Shown here piece after piece: positions 11,690 to 24,310 of a stretch of DNA of 64,000 nt. Source of the DNA: Epiperipatus broadwayi (lineage: Eukaryota; Onychophora; Udeonychophora; Euonychophora; Peripatidae). The stretch spans positions 622,001-686,000 of the forward strand of contig JAQFVV010000205.1 in assembly GCA_028023455.1 (NCBI GenBank), read 5' to 3'. The position numbers were made by a program, and so were the translations under genes. Position 1 is the first letter of the stretch; each line of letters starts with the position of its first letter. The notes under the pieces were generated by a model. It saw only the letters and a program-made list of their open reading frames with translations, was not told the origin of the DNA and did no database searches.

Positions 11690-11985
11690 AATTTTAATGC
11701 GCAAATACGCGCACAACAACCGAGCTTCATCAGGATTAAATAAAAATATATTATAAACTCAAAATAATTATAATATCTAAAGAATAATGTCCGAGCGCTT
11801 TCAAGAGAACTTAGCTCTCATAATCATGGGCAACAAAGAATAAGCATAGCATGTGGTATATGCTAAAATATGCTGAGATATGTAAATTAGTTGAAAATAA
11901 ATGCGTCAGCTCTAAATGATCCATTTCTTAGAGATTTTGTAACACGCATCTTTCCTATTCATAGCCTTATCATCAATAGCAATAA
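11690..11985 (-). repeat. PLE1 left inverted arm (3' end of the element)
   Basis: It contains the last ~25 codons of the endonuclease plus the 3' untranslated region. It is the reverse complement of 13,787-14,093 with few differences. Features in order on the minus strand are the stop after KKWII, a tgagagctaagttctcttg stem-loop followed by aaagcgctcgg, then cctgatgaagctcgg and a tgcgc/gcgca hairpin. Confidence 0.88.
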
Positions 11986-13795
11986 AACATGCTTCTTTAA
12001 CTTTTCTCTTAATGTCATTTCTCTTCCTGCAAACAATTCTTGCATTTTTAGATTCACATGCATGACCAGCTGATTTCTGATGTATAGCAAATATTGAGTT
12101 GCAATTTGGGTCTACTTGGGCCTTATTGTAAGAATATCTGTGCTGGGATAGTCTTGTAGAAAGAGTTGCTTTCGTTTCCCCATAGTATGATGACATGCAG
12201 TTATTTTCTGGACATGAAATATTATATACGGCCTGAGAGGTGTTGTTGGGTGTTATAATGTCTTTGGTGTTATTAATAATTCTATTTGTATTAGGGGGTG
12301 TATGAAAGCTTAGTTGAAATTCTTTATTAAACACTGAGTAAAATTTTCGATGGGTAGTTGCAATATATGGTAACAAAATTCTATTTTTCTGCTGCTTAAT
12401 AACATTGCTGTTTAATTTACTATAAAATTGTCTAATCTTCCTATCAATTGTGTAATGCTTGAAGCCGAAATCTAATAAATCGTTTCTATATAAGATTAAG
12501 TTTGCTCTTTTGTCCGATTCAAATCTGCAAAGTTGCTCATTCCTATGCAAGAAAGACGCTAAACCAGCTAATTTATGAATAGAAGGCGTGTTTGAAGTGG
12601 GTTGAATATTGCCTCTTTTTTCTATTGGTTTTATAATCATTGTATAATTTAGTCTTTGATCTTCTCTTTGCACATACATATCCAAGTATTTAGTTTTCCG
12701 TTCACGATCTTCCATTTCTGTGTTTAGCTTCAGCTGCGTACTGTCTTGTATGTCCTGTTTAATTTTATCTATAATTTCTTCAGTAGCAGTGATGAAAAGG
12801 TCGTCAACGTATCTTGTGTATACAATTAACTTAAGTGTTTGTTCGTATTTAGGAATAATACTTTTTTCAAAATAATTAAGTACGATACTTGAGATGATAC
12901 CGCTCATGGGTAATCCCATCGGCCATCCATCATTCATTTGGTAACATTGATTATTGAATGTTGCCACAATGTTGTTGTCAAGCCATTTTAAGAAATCAAT
13001 TATGAAAGCTATCTTTTTTTGATCCACGTCGTTGTTCATAAGCTCTTCTTTTACTATATCAATGGACCTATTTCTATTAATTGATCCGTATAACTCAGTG
13101 ACATCAAGCACTGCAATTTTAGTTTCTGGGTTTAGAATTTTGTCCTTAATTCTGGCTACAAATTCAAATGAAGATTTGATAGTATATCTTCCAAATCCAA
13201 TACTGTCAATCAGCCAACGATTTATTAATTTAGCTGTGCTAAAATAATGTGCACCCCCAAAATCCAGCATTAAGCGTAAAGGAACATTGGGTTTGTGCAT
13301 TTTTGCATTTGCAAAAACCATGGTAGAATAGTGGCAGAAGGATATAGTTTATAATACTCCGTTTTTGATATAGCTTTGTTACAATGTGTCTTGAGAATAG
13401 AGGCAATAAATTTGTCCCTGTTCAAGTTATTATTAAAACTAGCTAATCTTTTGAATTGCAGTTTTTCAATTTGCTGGTTAACTTTGAAGTTAAAATTTTC
13501 TCTACTCATAAGCACAAATCTCTGGCCCTTATCTTCCTTCATGCAGACTATTCATTCAGTATCTAAAAATTTCTTAGTGTGCGCTAATTTTGTATTCCAG
13601 TTATTTGTATTAATCTTGAGTGTATTCTGGTGTATGGTCTTGGCAATCTGCATTACATACATATCTTTATTGGGGTTGTTATTTAAACCTGCTTCAATAT
13701 CAGCTATTAATTCAAACTTCAGGAAACTCCAATTGCTACCAACGAATCTAGGGCCTTTGTTCAGTACTTCCATTATTTCCTCGTTTGGTGTTTAT
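11912..13795 (-). pseudogene. PLE1 reverse transcriptase / GIY-YIG endonuclease, broken
   Basis: A PLE polyprotein whose RT copies element RNA and whose GIY-YIG domain nicks target DNA. It is read in three pieces. 13,795-13,552 holds an amino-terminal E.M..LNKGPRF block and ends at an in-frame TGA. 13,551-13,270 continues in the same frame to KLYPSATILPWF. A one-base frameshift near 13,315 leads into 13,321-11,912. In the last piece (469 codons) I see MHKPNVPLR (8-16), RT motif A DVTELY with Asp73, motif B GLPMSG (136-141), motif C YVDD (171-174), YLDM (212-215), and a GIY-YIG block YNISC...SYYGET (366-383) with Arg390 and Glu443 in KEACFI. All catalytic positions are present in the long piece, so decay is recent, but the stop and frameshift make it inactive. 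Confidence 0.93.
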
Positions 13796-14093
13796 TGCTA
13801 TTGATGATAAGGCTATGAATAGGAAAGATGCGTGTTACAAAATCTCTAAGAAATGGATCATTTAGAGCTGACACATTTATTTTCAACTAATTTACATATA
13901 TCAGCATATTTTAGCATATACCACACGCTATGCTTATTCTTTGTTGCCCATGATTATGAGAGCTAAGTTCTCTTGAAAGCGCTCGGGCATTATTCTTTAG
14001 ATATTATAATTATTTTGAGTTTATAATATATTTTTATTTAATCCTGATGAAGCTCGGTTGTTGTGCGCATATTTGCGCATTAAAATTATATAC
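13787..14093 (+). repeat. PLE1 right inverted arm (5'-truncated copy)
   Basis: The plus strand repeats the element 3' end in opposite orientation to the main copy, starting within the endonuclease codons for AIDDKAMNRKDACYKISKKW. A single substitution after the stop region (acacatttatttt versus gcgtcagc... in the left arm) and 'gcatat'/'gcgcgtat' show slight divergence. Confidence 0.88.
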
Positions 14094-14254
14094 ATGTATA
14101 TTAAGCACCTGAGTTTAATCATTTCTTTTTATAAAGATGTTTTTGTGTATTATTTTTATTATTGTAATTTGTTAGTAGGAAGGGAAAAAACCTACAAATA
14201 AAAAAATTAAAAAAATCAAAGGATAAAAAAATTTAATCAATAGTAAAAGTTGTT

Positions 14255-14475
14255 TTTAAAAATCGCTGAATAGAATTTGTGTAATACAAATAAAGCCCCC
14301 TCCCCCCCCAAAAAATATCCATACAGTCAAAAAAAAAACGTTGCCGTATTTTAAAAATTGTGGCGCTAAATAGAAATTACGTAATACAAATAAAGCCAAA
14401 AATATATCGCCATATAGCCAAAAAAAAAAGTTGCAATAAAGCCAAAAAAAAAATGCCGTATAGCCCCCAAAAAGT
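14255..14475. repeat. Degenerate tandem repeat (~100 bp) rich in poly(A/C)
   Basis: The block gaatagaatttgtgtaatac and aataaagcc at 14,267-14,296 recurs at 14,369-14,397, a ~100-bp period. Shorter 'aaagccaaaaa' and 'gccgtattttaaaaattg' blocks recur through 14,500. No coding signal. Confidence 0.55.
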
Positions 14476-15105
14476 TACTGTATTTTAAAAATTGCAGCCC
14501 AGTAATGTTGCATTATATTGTTTTTGATTGGCAACAAGACCATCAAGTGACCAAGCCTGGCTAAGTAATTAGTACCAACTCTTCTCCTTAAAAATATGAT
14601 TTCAAATAATGTTTTACTCTTACAAAATATTCAACACAACTTTTTCTCCCTTTTTTATCGTTTAAAATTTTTTTATTTTTAGGAATCCATAAATACATTA
14701 TACATATTTTTGAATTTTAACTACTTCCTTGAAGTCATAATTAAGGATATACAAATACTGTGTGTATATTGTAACATAATTAATGTAGTTCAAAAGATAA
14801 CTAAGTAAAGGAGTTCATTGTAACAAAATTAAAGGTCGCTCAAATAGCTATTACCATATCTGAGTAGTCTACAATATATAAGATCATAATATTCAAAATA
14901 ACATTGGATTTCTCAAGATATCCCACTATCAAGAATTATAAGCAAATTATTAATAACAAGTATTATAACTCAGGTATATGACGTCACGTGAGGTGAGTAC
15001 ACTAGTAATTCAATAAAATATAACTCGGGTATACAGACAGTAGGTTTTATCCACTTTCATTTCTTGGTTTGATGTTAAGTGCATGTTTAAACAAATACTA
15101 AGTGA
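14476..15105. other. AT-rich spacer with a decayed hairpin motif
   Basis: Near 14,705-14,760 the sequence (aactacttccttgaagtcat ... aaggatatacaaata) matches 36,400-36,440. On the minus strand this reads ccttaattatgacttcaagg...gtagtt, a worn TGATGA-stem-GAAA type motif. Confidence 0.4.
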
Positions 15106-15195
15106 ATAGGGTCTAGCAGGGCGCCACTAGATTATCTGAATCTAGACATGGTTATATCTAATAACCTTTCACATGTACCGGGTTTGAATCCCCTT
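15106..15195 (+). repeat. Possible tRNA-like segment with a B box
   Basis: The block ccgggtttgaatcccc (15,178-15,193) matches a pol III B box inside a good T-arm. The upstream part (gtctagcagggcgccactag ... ctgaatctag) only loosely resembles the D and anticodon arms. It is either a tRNA-derived fragment or chance. Confidence 0.3.
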
Positions 15196-18179
15196 TTTGT
15201 ACTTTATTTCTAAAAAATGGGAGATTTTGCTTTTTGAGCCATATCACTATACACACTAATATTTAGGTAAAAGTAAAACATCTATAAACCAAAGTGGAGT
15301 ATATTAGACATAAATCATTTCTCAGATCTTAACATAACAAATGTGTTTCAATATTTTTATAAGTTTGCTAGCTCAGATTATATATAACCAATTTAGGATG
15401 GCAATTCACTCATCCTTGCATGAAATAGATGACAGGATGTGGTTATAATAATACTAAGAAATCACTAAATATTATAAAATTAATATTTATTTATGGCCTT
15501 TAAACAGTTAAACAGCTCATTAATTAAAACGTTGATGATGATGATGATGATGATAATAACGATAATGACAAGGGTTTCAACTACAGCTCTAGGACTAAGC
15601 CTAAACATAAAACTAAATTTTATAAAGAAATTCATAATTATTGTTAATCTTAGCATTTTTAATCATATCTTAAACAACTAATATTTAACCACTGATGATG
15701 ATGAATAATGACACTTAACAAAGACTACACTTAATGAAATGTATACACCTCGTTTAATAAAACAAACTAATATTTATTACTGCATTTCTAACATATACAT
15801 AAAAATTTCTAGATAAACATGAAAATTGACATGAATAATAATAATAATTGATTATATAACAATCCTCAGATTAATTTCAAGTTCTTCCCCCTTTCCCTTC
15901 AAATGTATTTTGTATTAAGTTGGATGTCACATTGACCATGATTTTCACTCCATGAGAAAAGTATTTCAAGAAAAAAAAAATTATCTGCTCATTAGCACAC
16001 ATACTTTATAAATCTAACATGTAAGTAGAATGTTAAAAAAAAATGTTAGTAGAATTGAAAGAGCAAGTTCTTAGAAAAGCGTTTTAAATCATTATCTCCC
16101 CCTCCCTTCCAAGTGCTGAAATCTATACTTTCTCAAGACAAAATAATTTAATATTTTAACACCACCTATTATTTCACATTCACTCGCACTTATACACATA
16201 TAAAATATTACTATGTATGTGCGTGTTTTATCCCAAAATAATAAATATATATTTAAAACCAAAATAATAATAATATATTAGTTAAAATTAAAATCATAAT
16301 ACCATAAAAAAAATTGTTTTACACATTAATATTTTTATAACTGTAAAATTAATAAACAAATAATTTTGATACATTCAAGATCATTTATGAAGCTCAAAGT
16401 TATTATTAGTAAGACATTCTTGTTTTTAATCGATCTGAATAGTCTTTAAAAGTTCTTTAAATAAAATATACCACTTTTTATTGCTAAAATGTTTATTAAG
16501 ACTCTGATATCATAAAGAAAATAGATATAAAAAGTCATATTACCGATCTTTTGTTTGTGGCGAATTTCCAAGGGTTCAAACTTGTCTTGTATAATGTCTA
16601 TATTTCTGCAGCTACCATTTCCGTTTTACTGGGAACAATCTCTTTCTTGAGGTGTATAACTATTTGATGATGATGACTCTATTGAGGTTATTTGCTTTAG
16701 TGGACAATTTGGAAATCATTATATTAATTTTTCTTCTCTTCCTATCAAGCGTGATTCTTTTAGTGGATGAAATACAGCGGTTGTTTTCACATTTATAAAT
16801 TTTCTTGAGTTTAAAATCAGTTGTTGGAACAATTAATTGGACTTGATGATTAATATTTATCGGTAGATTAATTCATCTTTTATCGAATGCAGGTGAATGC
16901 TTTCTTCTATCTATTAAAAACATCTTATTTCTCTGGTCAGTTGAAAGGTGTAGAATATTATTTTAGACACATCTTTTCTTTCCTATGTGATGTGCAGCTT
17001 CCCCAGATGGTCCGGAAAAGATGGGACATACATATAATTTTTCTAGCCAGCCATTTCTTATATTTTCAACATTCAATTAAATAGTCTAATAATCTGAATC
17101 ATAATCACAATAATAATAATAATTCCAGACAGCTTTTTATATACAATTTTTAGCTAACTTAACCAATCAGAGATAGCGTCACTTGCTATTTTTGGACAAA
17201 TTCATTTTAATTAGATCTCTAATTTATTTTCAACTAAATTATTTTTCAACTGAAAAGTTTAATCCTTTTTCCAGACACTTTTGTTTTAAAAAAATAGACT
17301 TAATCCTTATTTCCTTTTTTTTTTTACATCTAGGTAACATTTCAATTTTTTGAGCTTCCTTCTTTAGATCTTAAGATAAGACAATTTCAAAATTAGAGTT
17401 CCCACCCATTATAAGCTCCCAAAGTGAAAAACAATCATTTACAAAAACAAAATTGCTACAAAGATAGATATCTGATTAAACAGATTTCTTCTTTTAACAT
17501 AAAATTGTACAAAAAAATAATTTGACAGATTTAATCCTTCCTTTTCTTTCAATATTTAATAAATGTAAATTTCTGTATGTAATGTACACACATACTTCAT
17601 CATTTTAAATCATTCATAAACTAACATTAAATAATATAATTGCTAGCTTAATAATTATAACCCTATTATTTAATTAAATTTGTAACTTTTAAATCCCAAT
17701 TACAATTATAGAAAAGAAAATAGAAGTATAGAATAAGATATTAGAATTGATCAAGCATAGGTTAGTTTTAAAGAAAGTTAAAATGTTGAATATTTTAAAT
17801 ATAAAACAATTAAATAGTTTACACATACATTGCCTATACGTATGCATTATAACTTTGCTTTTTAAAGAAAAATTAAAATTTTAAATATTAAATGTGTGTA
17901 CTGCTCTTTTTGAGATTTATTAACACACAAACAAGTAAAGCATATAATTGTTGTCCCACTCTTTCTGTTTAAAGTGTTTAAGATTTTGATCTGATAGGGT
18001 TTGAACTTGGATGCCCTACAGCTTTTTATGGTTATATAAAAATGTGATGATGATTTTTGGTTTACCTTTTCTACATGCCCATTACTATAAATTTAGCTAG
18101 TGACTATATTGTAATGGCACAATATATATATATATAAATAATGGTATTGATATAAGTATATATTTTAAAACTCTTTAGT
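15196..18179. other. AT-rich spacer with (GAT)n
   Basis: A (gat)n microsatellite lies at 15,534-15,555. No gene is supported. The plus-strand frame at 16,887-17,084 lacks a recognisable domain. Confidence 0.45.
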
Positions 18180-18335
18180 ATCTACATATATTTCATTTCA
18201 TTATTTACTATTATTATTTCTCCTACTCTTTATTTTTTTAAACCAATTTTTATTTCATCTCATATAAATGTATGAATCCATTACAAACCCAGCAATACCA
18301 ATAATTTCTTATATATTACTATTTGTATAAACCTA
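18180..18335 (+). repeat. Dispersed repeat, partner at 36,480-36,645
   Basis: Direct copy of 36,480-36,645, sharing attattatttctcct, ttttttaaaccaattttt, catc(t)ca(t/c), aaatgt(a/g)tgaa, aataccaa(t/c)aatt in order. Identity by eye is roughly four in five. Confidence 0.6.
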
Positions 18336-20853
18336 CTTCAGGAAAACATATAATAAATTATTTATAATTAAAACACAATTTGTTCTAATTAAAACAGGTT
18401 TTTCTTTGTTAATGTATAAACCGTCTTTTAACATTCTTTTTTTTTCTTACAAAACTTACCATTTTCAAATATGATTGTATCAAAATTTTTATATTTAATT
18501 TCCTTACAATATGCTTATATCAAAATTTAAACATAAAAATTTTGATCTAAATTGCTGAAATATTGTATTGAGAAAGATGCTAATATTTTATGAATATTCT
18601 TAAAAATCCCAAATATCTTGATCCCTCTCCTATCTCCTACTTCTTGGTTAATTAATATGAAGATTATAGCTTCACTGAGTCAACTTCACTCCAATTTACA
18701 TTTTGATCAAAATTCATATGCTAAATGTGATTTTCAAAGGTATTTTAAGCTATTACAGGATTGTCAAATTTTTATCTGAGAGGATGAGACCTCCTCCAAT
18801 TGTTATTTAGGACATTAAATTCTCTTATCATAAACACTCACAACATCAAATTTTTTCAACTTTTTCGTTATTATGTGCATTTAAAGCATGCAAGAAATTT
18901 CAAATTATAATTATCCAGTTTTCACTTAAGATTAACAAAAATCTACACAGTCTACACATGCGCTTTTTACACCATCATTTCCATCATTCTTTCTATTTTC
19001 CATAAAGGTAAGTTTTATTTTTCTAAGATGAAAAATAAAATTTTTATGATAATTTTTGTGATCACCTAAATTGAATTTTTTTGTTTTTCTCATAGTTTTT
19101 TTAATATCAAGGAAGTAAAAAGCATTGTAAAAAGTCCATCAGAAAAAATACAACTTTTTTACGATGTACTTTGAAGACAACGTTATTGAGGGCTGATGGT
19201 AAGTCTTTATTTTTATATATTCTATAATTATTAATTTATATATATGTATTTTTTAATTATTATTTGAATTTATATTTGGTAAAAAATATGTACGAAAAAA
19301 TTATTATTGAAAGTAACATATATGCTAATCAAAAAAATAGATTGTGATTGTATAAATGTATATCTTGAATTATCAGCAATTTTTGCTACCGTGAGCTTGG
19401 GTCCAGTATTTGAATTAGGTTATATGAGACAAAGATAAAATTATTTTGCAAATATTATGACCCAATTTAGATTTTTCTATAATGCTTTTCTGCATTTTAA
19501 TAATAATAAAAATATGCAAATGCTAAAAGGTAAAGATTTTGACAGTATATAAACTTAGGCAGATTATAGACTACTGCAATGTAAATTTCAAAGCTGCATA
19601 TCAAATGCAAAGAGAGATAGCAGTTGATGAAGCTATTACTAAATTTATGGTCATAGTAGCATGAAGCAATATGACTCCTCAAAACATACAAAGATAGAAT
19701 AAATAATACTACATCACACTGACTCTAAACTACTAACTTATGTAACTCAAGCTTAACTCTATAATGAATTTAATATATCATTCACTTTTTACTTTATTTT
19801 GTATATAGTGACTATTTTAGTAATACTTTTTAATAAATTACAAACTATATTGAAGTTCTTTATTAAAATATCAAATTATACTAATTATTGATCCATATTA
19901 ACTACTTGTTATTAGAGATGACCTATTCATTGCAAACCCCTGTATGGAAATACATTTTGAATGGCTACTAGGAAAAATGAAAGGTACTAATGTCTTTATT
20001 CTACCAAGTTTTTAAGTGATGGATTATCTTAGGTAAGTGTTATTATATATCAATTTTTTACAAATTTTATGATGAATCCAACTAACCTACTAACAAAAAT
20101 ATAATTTTAAGTTGAATGCATGATAATTTTAAATTTATGAAATAATATGAAAATAATTATTAGAAATATTAACTTTTCTTCTTTTTTATTACTTTGAATA
20201 TCAATGACTATATTTTTTTCAGCTTTATTACATTCTTTGATGCTTCATATTTCAAATAATATATATTGTCATTTTTGAGTAATACAAACATATATTATGA
20301 TAAAATTTGTGGTGTAACATAATTTTTTAAATATTCAATAAGGCCACTTCACCAGTTGAAAATGTTAAAAACTCTAATTTTAATTTAAGTACTAGAGTCA
20401 CATGACCTTTATTGGAATTCTCCAGATCACATAATGAACTGGGAGCAGTTTCCCATTTTAGTGCTACCTGCTGTAAATTTGTGTAATTACTGATTACAAC
20501 ACACTTTACTACATTTAAACTCCCATCTTCACATTGTTTTTTTAAATTATTGAAAAATGTAATTAGAAGTGATTTTTGAAAACTTGACTGCACTCATTCC
20601 AATTTTGAATCACACAGTCTTTGTAATTAAGACAAATGCCAGTTACTGATCTAAGGATAGGAGGGGAGATTTAAGTGCAATAAAGTTTTTTGGTAATCAC
20701 TAATTACTAAATCTTACAGTAGATGGCACTAAAGTCAGGAGCTGCTAATGGTTTATGATCTTAATATAGTTTTTAAATAAGTAAACAGTATGACCCAGTA
20801 AAAGATGAGTGTTTCTCTTTTCAAGCTATCTACAGCAGCATCTTTAAATCAAT
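18336..20853. other. AT-rich spacer
   Basis: No supported gene. The region near 20,695-20,740 (cttacagtagatggcactaa) is a dispersed word also present at 59,907-59,930. The minus-strand frames at 19,497 and 20,327 are not recognisable. Confidence 0.45.
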
Positions 20854-21227
20854 GCATGTGTTACTTTAGCAACATAGTTTAGCTACTTATTACAAAAGTT
20901 TAAAGCATGTTTAGATCATGATTTATGACATATGATAATGGGTTTCATATCTTTAAAGACCATCTTCAGCATTTTCCCTTTCAACATGAAATCTTACAAA
21001 CTATTTTAAAATGTTCTTTTGGCGCACAATTATACACCATATGAATCATTTGCAATATTTTAGTAGCAATTTGGGACTATTTAAAACAAAATTTAATGTT
21101 AATGTATTGTTCCATCATAAGGTACAAATACACTGTCACATTTCCTATATAACTCATGATTCATACATGATAGTACCTTAAAATTTTTATGATGAATATT
21201 TAAACTATGTTGCTACATAACACATGC
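20854..21227. mobile_element. Small terminal-inverted-repeat element (MITE-like)
   Basis: The ends are inverted repeats of about 27 bp: gcatgtgttactttagcaac atagttta at 20,854 and its complement taaactatgttgctac...acatgc ending at 21,227. There is no open frame inside (~370 bp). Inner inverted matches (atcatgattta / ctcatgattcat) suggest a longer degenerate foldback. Confidence 0.6.
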
Positions 21228-21645
21228 ACATGCAGTAATTTATAAATGTGAGTGCAGCAAATATGGAAGTGTCACCAATCATCTTTTAATTGGAATGCAT
21301 AATGTGAATGTGTATGTGTGTGTGTGCGCATGCTGCATGTGATTAATTAAATAACATGAATATCTAAGAATGCTAATGTTATTTACTTTATGCCTTGTAT
21401 ACAAATTTTTCAATATTTTAAGTGACAATGTTTGATGAAAAAAAATCAATCAATTACAGTCAATTAAGCCTAACTTCGCCAGTAATATGGGAAATCACTT
21501 GAGACACAAACAACATAGCAATCATATTTTATATAAATACGCCACAACACTTTTTATAAACCAATAATATTAGCAAATGGAAACTATTTGCTTGTGTGTG
21601 TTTTAAAAAGACTATACCATTCTAAGAAATGTTGATGAGTTTTAT

Positions 21646-21679
<34 letters not shown>

Positions 21680-22499
21680 TTAAAATAATATATACATATC
21701 TATCTTTATAGTTAAAAGGAGATTGCCTTGACAACAGATTGAAATTGTAGATTGTTATTGATATTGGGACTGAAAGTGTTGAGTGACTTTAATGATTACA
21801 CACGCACACACACATATATATATTCATACTAAATTTATGTTTTGAAAATAGTTTGATATAAATTAAAGATGTTTCAGATTATTAAAAAAAATAAGATGAC
21901 TTTAATATAGATCTGGAGAAGACTGGAAAAGATCATTGGATAAGAATAACACTGAAGACAATTGTAATAATCTAAAGATTAGCCTTTCAAGCTAATGTAC
22001 ATGCACTTTTTACGAATGTTAATAATAATAAATGAATACTTTCATTTCCAACACAAGATAAAGTCTTTGTGAATGAATAAATGAATCACTTATTCATTCA
22101 ACCCAAATGCTTATATATGGGCAAATCTTAAGTACTGGATATGAAAGCGTGAGGATAAATCAATCACTTTAAATTACTGTTTACTATGTCTGAATGAATG
22201 ACATCAACAAAATTATCTAGAATTTATGAAACATCACTCTTAAATGAAACTAAACATATGTAAATGCCTCACTTACTGAAGGTAATTGAAAAAGGTAAGT
22301 GAAAAAAATAAAGTCTGTACTTTAAAACAGAAACAAATAATAAAAGTTATCTTGAAGACAACTAAATATAATATGAGAAAGCAAAGTTAAAATAATAATA
22401 ATAAAAATTTGGTTAAATTTAAGGAAAAATATAGAAAAAGAACAAGTATTATTGATATCATTAACAATTTGAAGGACTAAAATAAAGTTGAGATAAGGA
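21228..22499. other. AT-rich spacer with (TG)n and (TA)n
   Basis: A (tg)n run lies at about 21,308-21,326, a (ta)n run at 21,650-21,676, and a (ca/ta) run near 21,800. No gene seen. Confidence 0.5.
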
Positions 22500-22998
22500 T
22501 TTTACACTATAAACAATAGCGCCACCTACTACAAGCCATAGTAATCCATGGATGCAAGAAGGTTTAAGCATAAAATCTTTATCTAGTGCCTACGCATCCG
22601 AATTTTCAAACTAATTTTTAGCTTGAGACTTTCATCAATGAGGTCTAAGAGCATTACACTTAGATTTTAGGATCTAATGAAACCATCCAGCAGCTATCTT
22701 TTAATTGTTTAGATAAATATGAGGAATCTTAGCACTAAGAGAATTGCATATAGATCTCATGAATAAAAGCAACCCTCCAGAAGCATTCTACCTAGTTAAT
22801 TAAACAGGTAGAAGGTGACTTCTGGAGGGTTGCATTAGATCCTAAGATCAAGGTGCAATGCTTGTCACAGATGAAAGCCACAAGCTGGAAACTAATCAGG
22901 GGATATTGGATGAATATGCACTAGATAAGAATTTTAAGCACAAACCTTCTTGGATCCATTGGCTACTGAGGCTTGCACTAGGTGGCACTACTGTATGG
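22500..22998. mobile_element. Family A foldback
   Basis: The left arm (22,505-22,770) is the reverse complement of family A: gcgccacctactacaagcca ... then a hammerhead-like remnant around 22,590-22,640. The right arm (22,800-22,998) runs forward: tctggagggttgcattagat, cacagatgaaagccacaagc tggaaac, then the end block ggcttgcactaggtggcact. It is a head-to-head pair. The right copy then joins directly to LINE sequence at 22,999. Confidence 0.8.
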
Positions 22999-23350
22999 AG
23001 AAAATATTAGGCATTTGTTAATTGAATGTAAATGCTTGAAAACAGAAAGGGCACATATAATGAAGTTATGGAAGAATAAATATGAAAAAAGTGATTATAC
23101 AGAAAGTAGATTATTGGTTTTTATGCTAGGTTTGGAAAAAGATAAGGGGGATAGATATAAAAGGCCATAGAGTTGACAAAGATTATGGGATGGAGCAGAA
23201 TATGTGAAAAATTAGATTGGGGAATGTAAAATTAAGTAGCTAACAAGTTTTTCTTGGTATAATTGCTGAGAGATTCTTGACTTCGATTAAGAAGCTACAG
23301 TACATCACATCCTGCTTGAATAGCTCGTGTAAGCATCGGAATCGTGATCA
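22999..23350 (+). mobile_element. L2/CR1-like LINE 3' end (coding tail plus 3' UTR)
   Basis: The plus strand encodes ENIRHLLIECKCL and then a LLVFMLGLEKDKGD block, matching the copies at 1-260 (minus) and 48,840-49,060. The 3' UTR word gctgagagattcttgac (23,263) and agaagctacagtacatcac is shared with 26,130-26,190 and 49,133-49,180. The 5' side is truncated exactly where family A ends. Confidence 0.8.
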
Positions 23351-23957
23351 GGTGTTATATTGTACAATCGATGACTACAGATGGGTAATCGAAATTTCAA
23401 ACTGATACTAAGAGGAATAGAAGGCTTAAATAGACACAATGTGTGATATGAATGAATAAGGAAGACTACTGGAGTGGTGTGATTTTTATTCGGCAACAGA
23501 TTTATAAAGAATGAAAATGATGATGACTCACATCTACTCAGGTAGTTAGTAATGACAGTGGCGGTGCGAGATAAAATATCATCTGACGATTTATTTCACA
23601 GAACTAAAATGACATATTTCCAATTGCTTTATCGCTATTTTATAATTTAAAAACACTTTTGGTAAAAAGACAATTTTTTTAAAATAATAACATGTATTTT
23701 ACTCAAAGCAAAATGATAGATCTGACAGAAATTTATAAATTATTGACATTTGAAATTTATTTAACATAACAAATTAAAAGCTTTTAGCAACTTGAAGTTT
23801 CAATTATCTATATTTTATTCATAGAGATAGAGAAACTGAATACTCAACTACAAAGTGGAAAAGTAAATGCAGTTGACAGTTTCTATTTATTTAAAAAAGT
23901 CAGTTATTTGTAAATGTTGTGTGTGTGTGTATGTTCATAATGCTTTCAACTTTTAGA
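23351..23957. other. AT-rich spacer
   Basis: Nothing supportable apart from a short (tg)n at 23,920-23,930. Confidence 0.45.
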
Positions 23958-24310
23958 TAATCATCATCATCATCACGTTTCCCATGTCTATTACTGTTTT
24001 GGTCTTTTTTAAGTATATACTCACTCACTGGCATTTTTAGTCAAACCCATGCCATCACCATCATCACTTTTAAACATTATCGATCTACTCCAGGATAATT
24101 ATTGCAAGTTTAATCCTAGTTTCTCCGATTTCTAGCTCTTCTCCACATGACACCATCAAACTTCATTATTTCATCAATCCATCTCACGCATGATCTTTTT
24201 CTAGATCTTTTCTGTTTTGGGAGCTAGTTAAAACTTAATTGTCCATCTACTTATCATGTCTTCTAGCAATATGTCCATCCTAGCTCCATGTCAGTTTTTT
24301 ATTCTTTCAA
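23958..24310 (-). mobile_element. RTE-like LINE carboxy-terminal tail, antisense
   Basis: It starts with an (atc)n stretch and continues with the complement of the RTE ORF2 tail: ttatcgatctactccaggat, ctcttctccacatgacacca, catcaatccatctcacgca and catcttagctccatgtcag-like blocks, in the same order as at 2490-2760 and 8255-8465. Dead fragment. Confidence 0.6.

Larger units (their letters stand above)
11677..14144 (-). mobile_element. PLE1: Penelope-like element with head-to-head 3' end
   Basis: The insertion is flanked by the 13-bp direct repeat taaagatgttttt (11,677-11,689 and 14,132-14,144). The minus strand carries a broken RT/GIY-YIG frame (13,795-11,912) and a 3' region down to 11,690. 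A second, 5'-truncated 3' end lies in opposite orientation at 13,787-14,093, so the outer ~300 bp are inverted repeats. The junction at 13,785-13,793 shows short microhomology (tttattgc). Partial inverted copies joined to the 5' side are typical of Penelope elements. Both arms contain cctgatgaagctcggttgtt and a tgcgca hairpin near their outer ends. Confidence 0.92.

Noticed and set aside
13552-13560. Internal TGA in PLE1 as recoding
   Set aside because: A frameshift further on and general decay make a simple nonsense mutation more likely.
13376-13804. 142-codon plus-strand frame opposite PLE1
   Set aside because: It is the antisense shadow of the PLE1 polyprotein.
11733-14057. cctgatgaagctcggttgtt in PLE1 arms as a complete hammerhead
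   Set aside because: No GAAA box follows at a suitable distance; only the CUGAUGA half is present.
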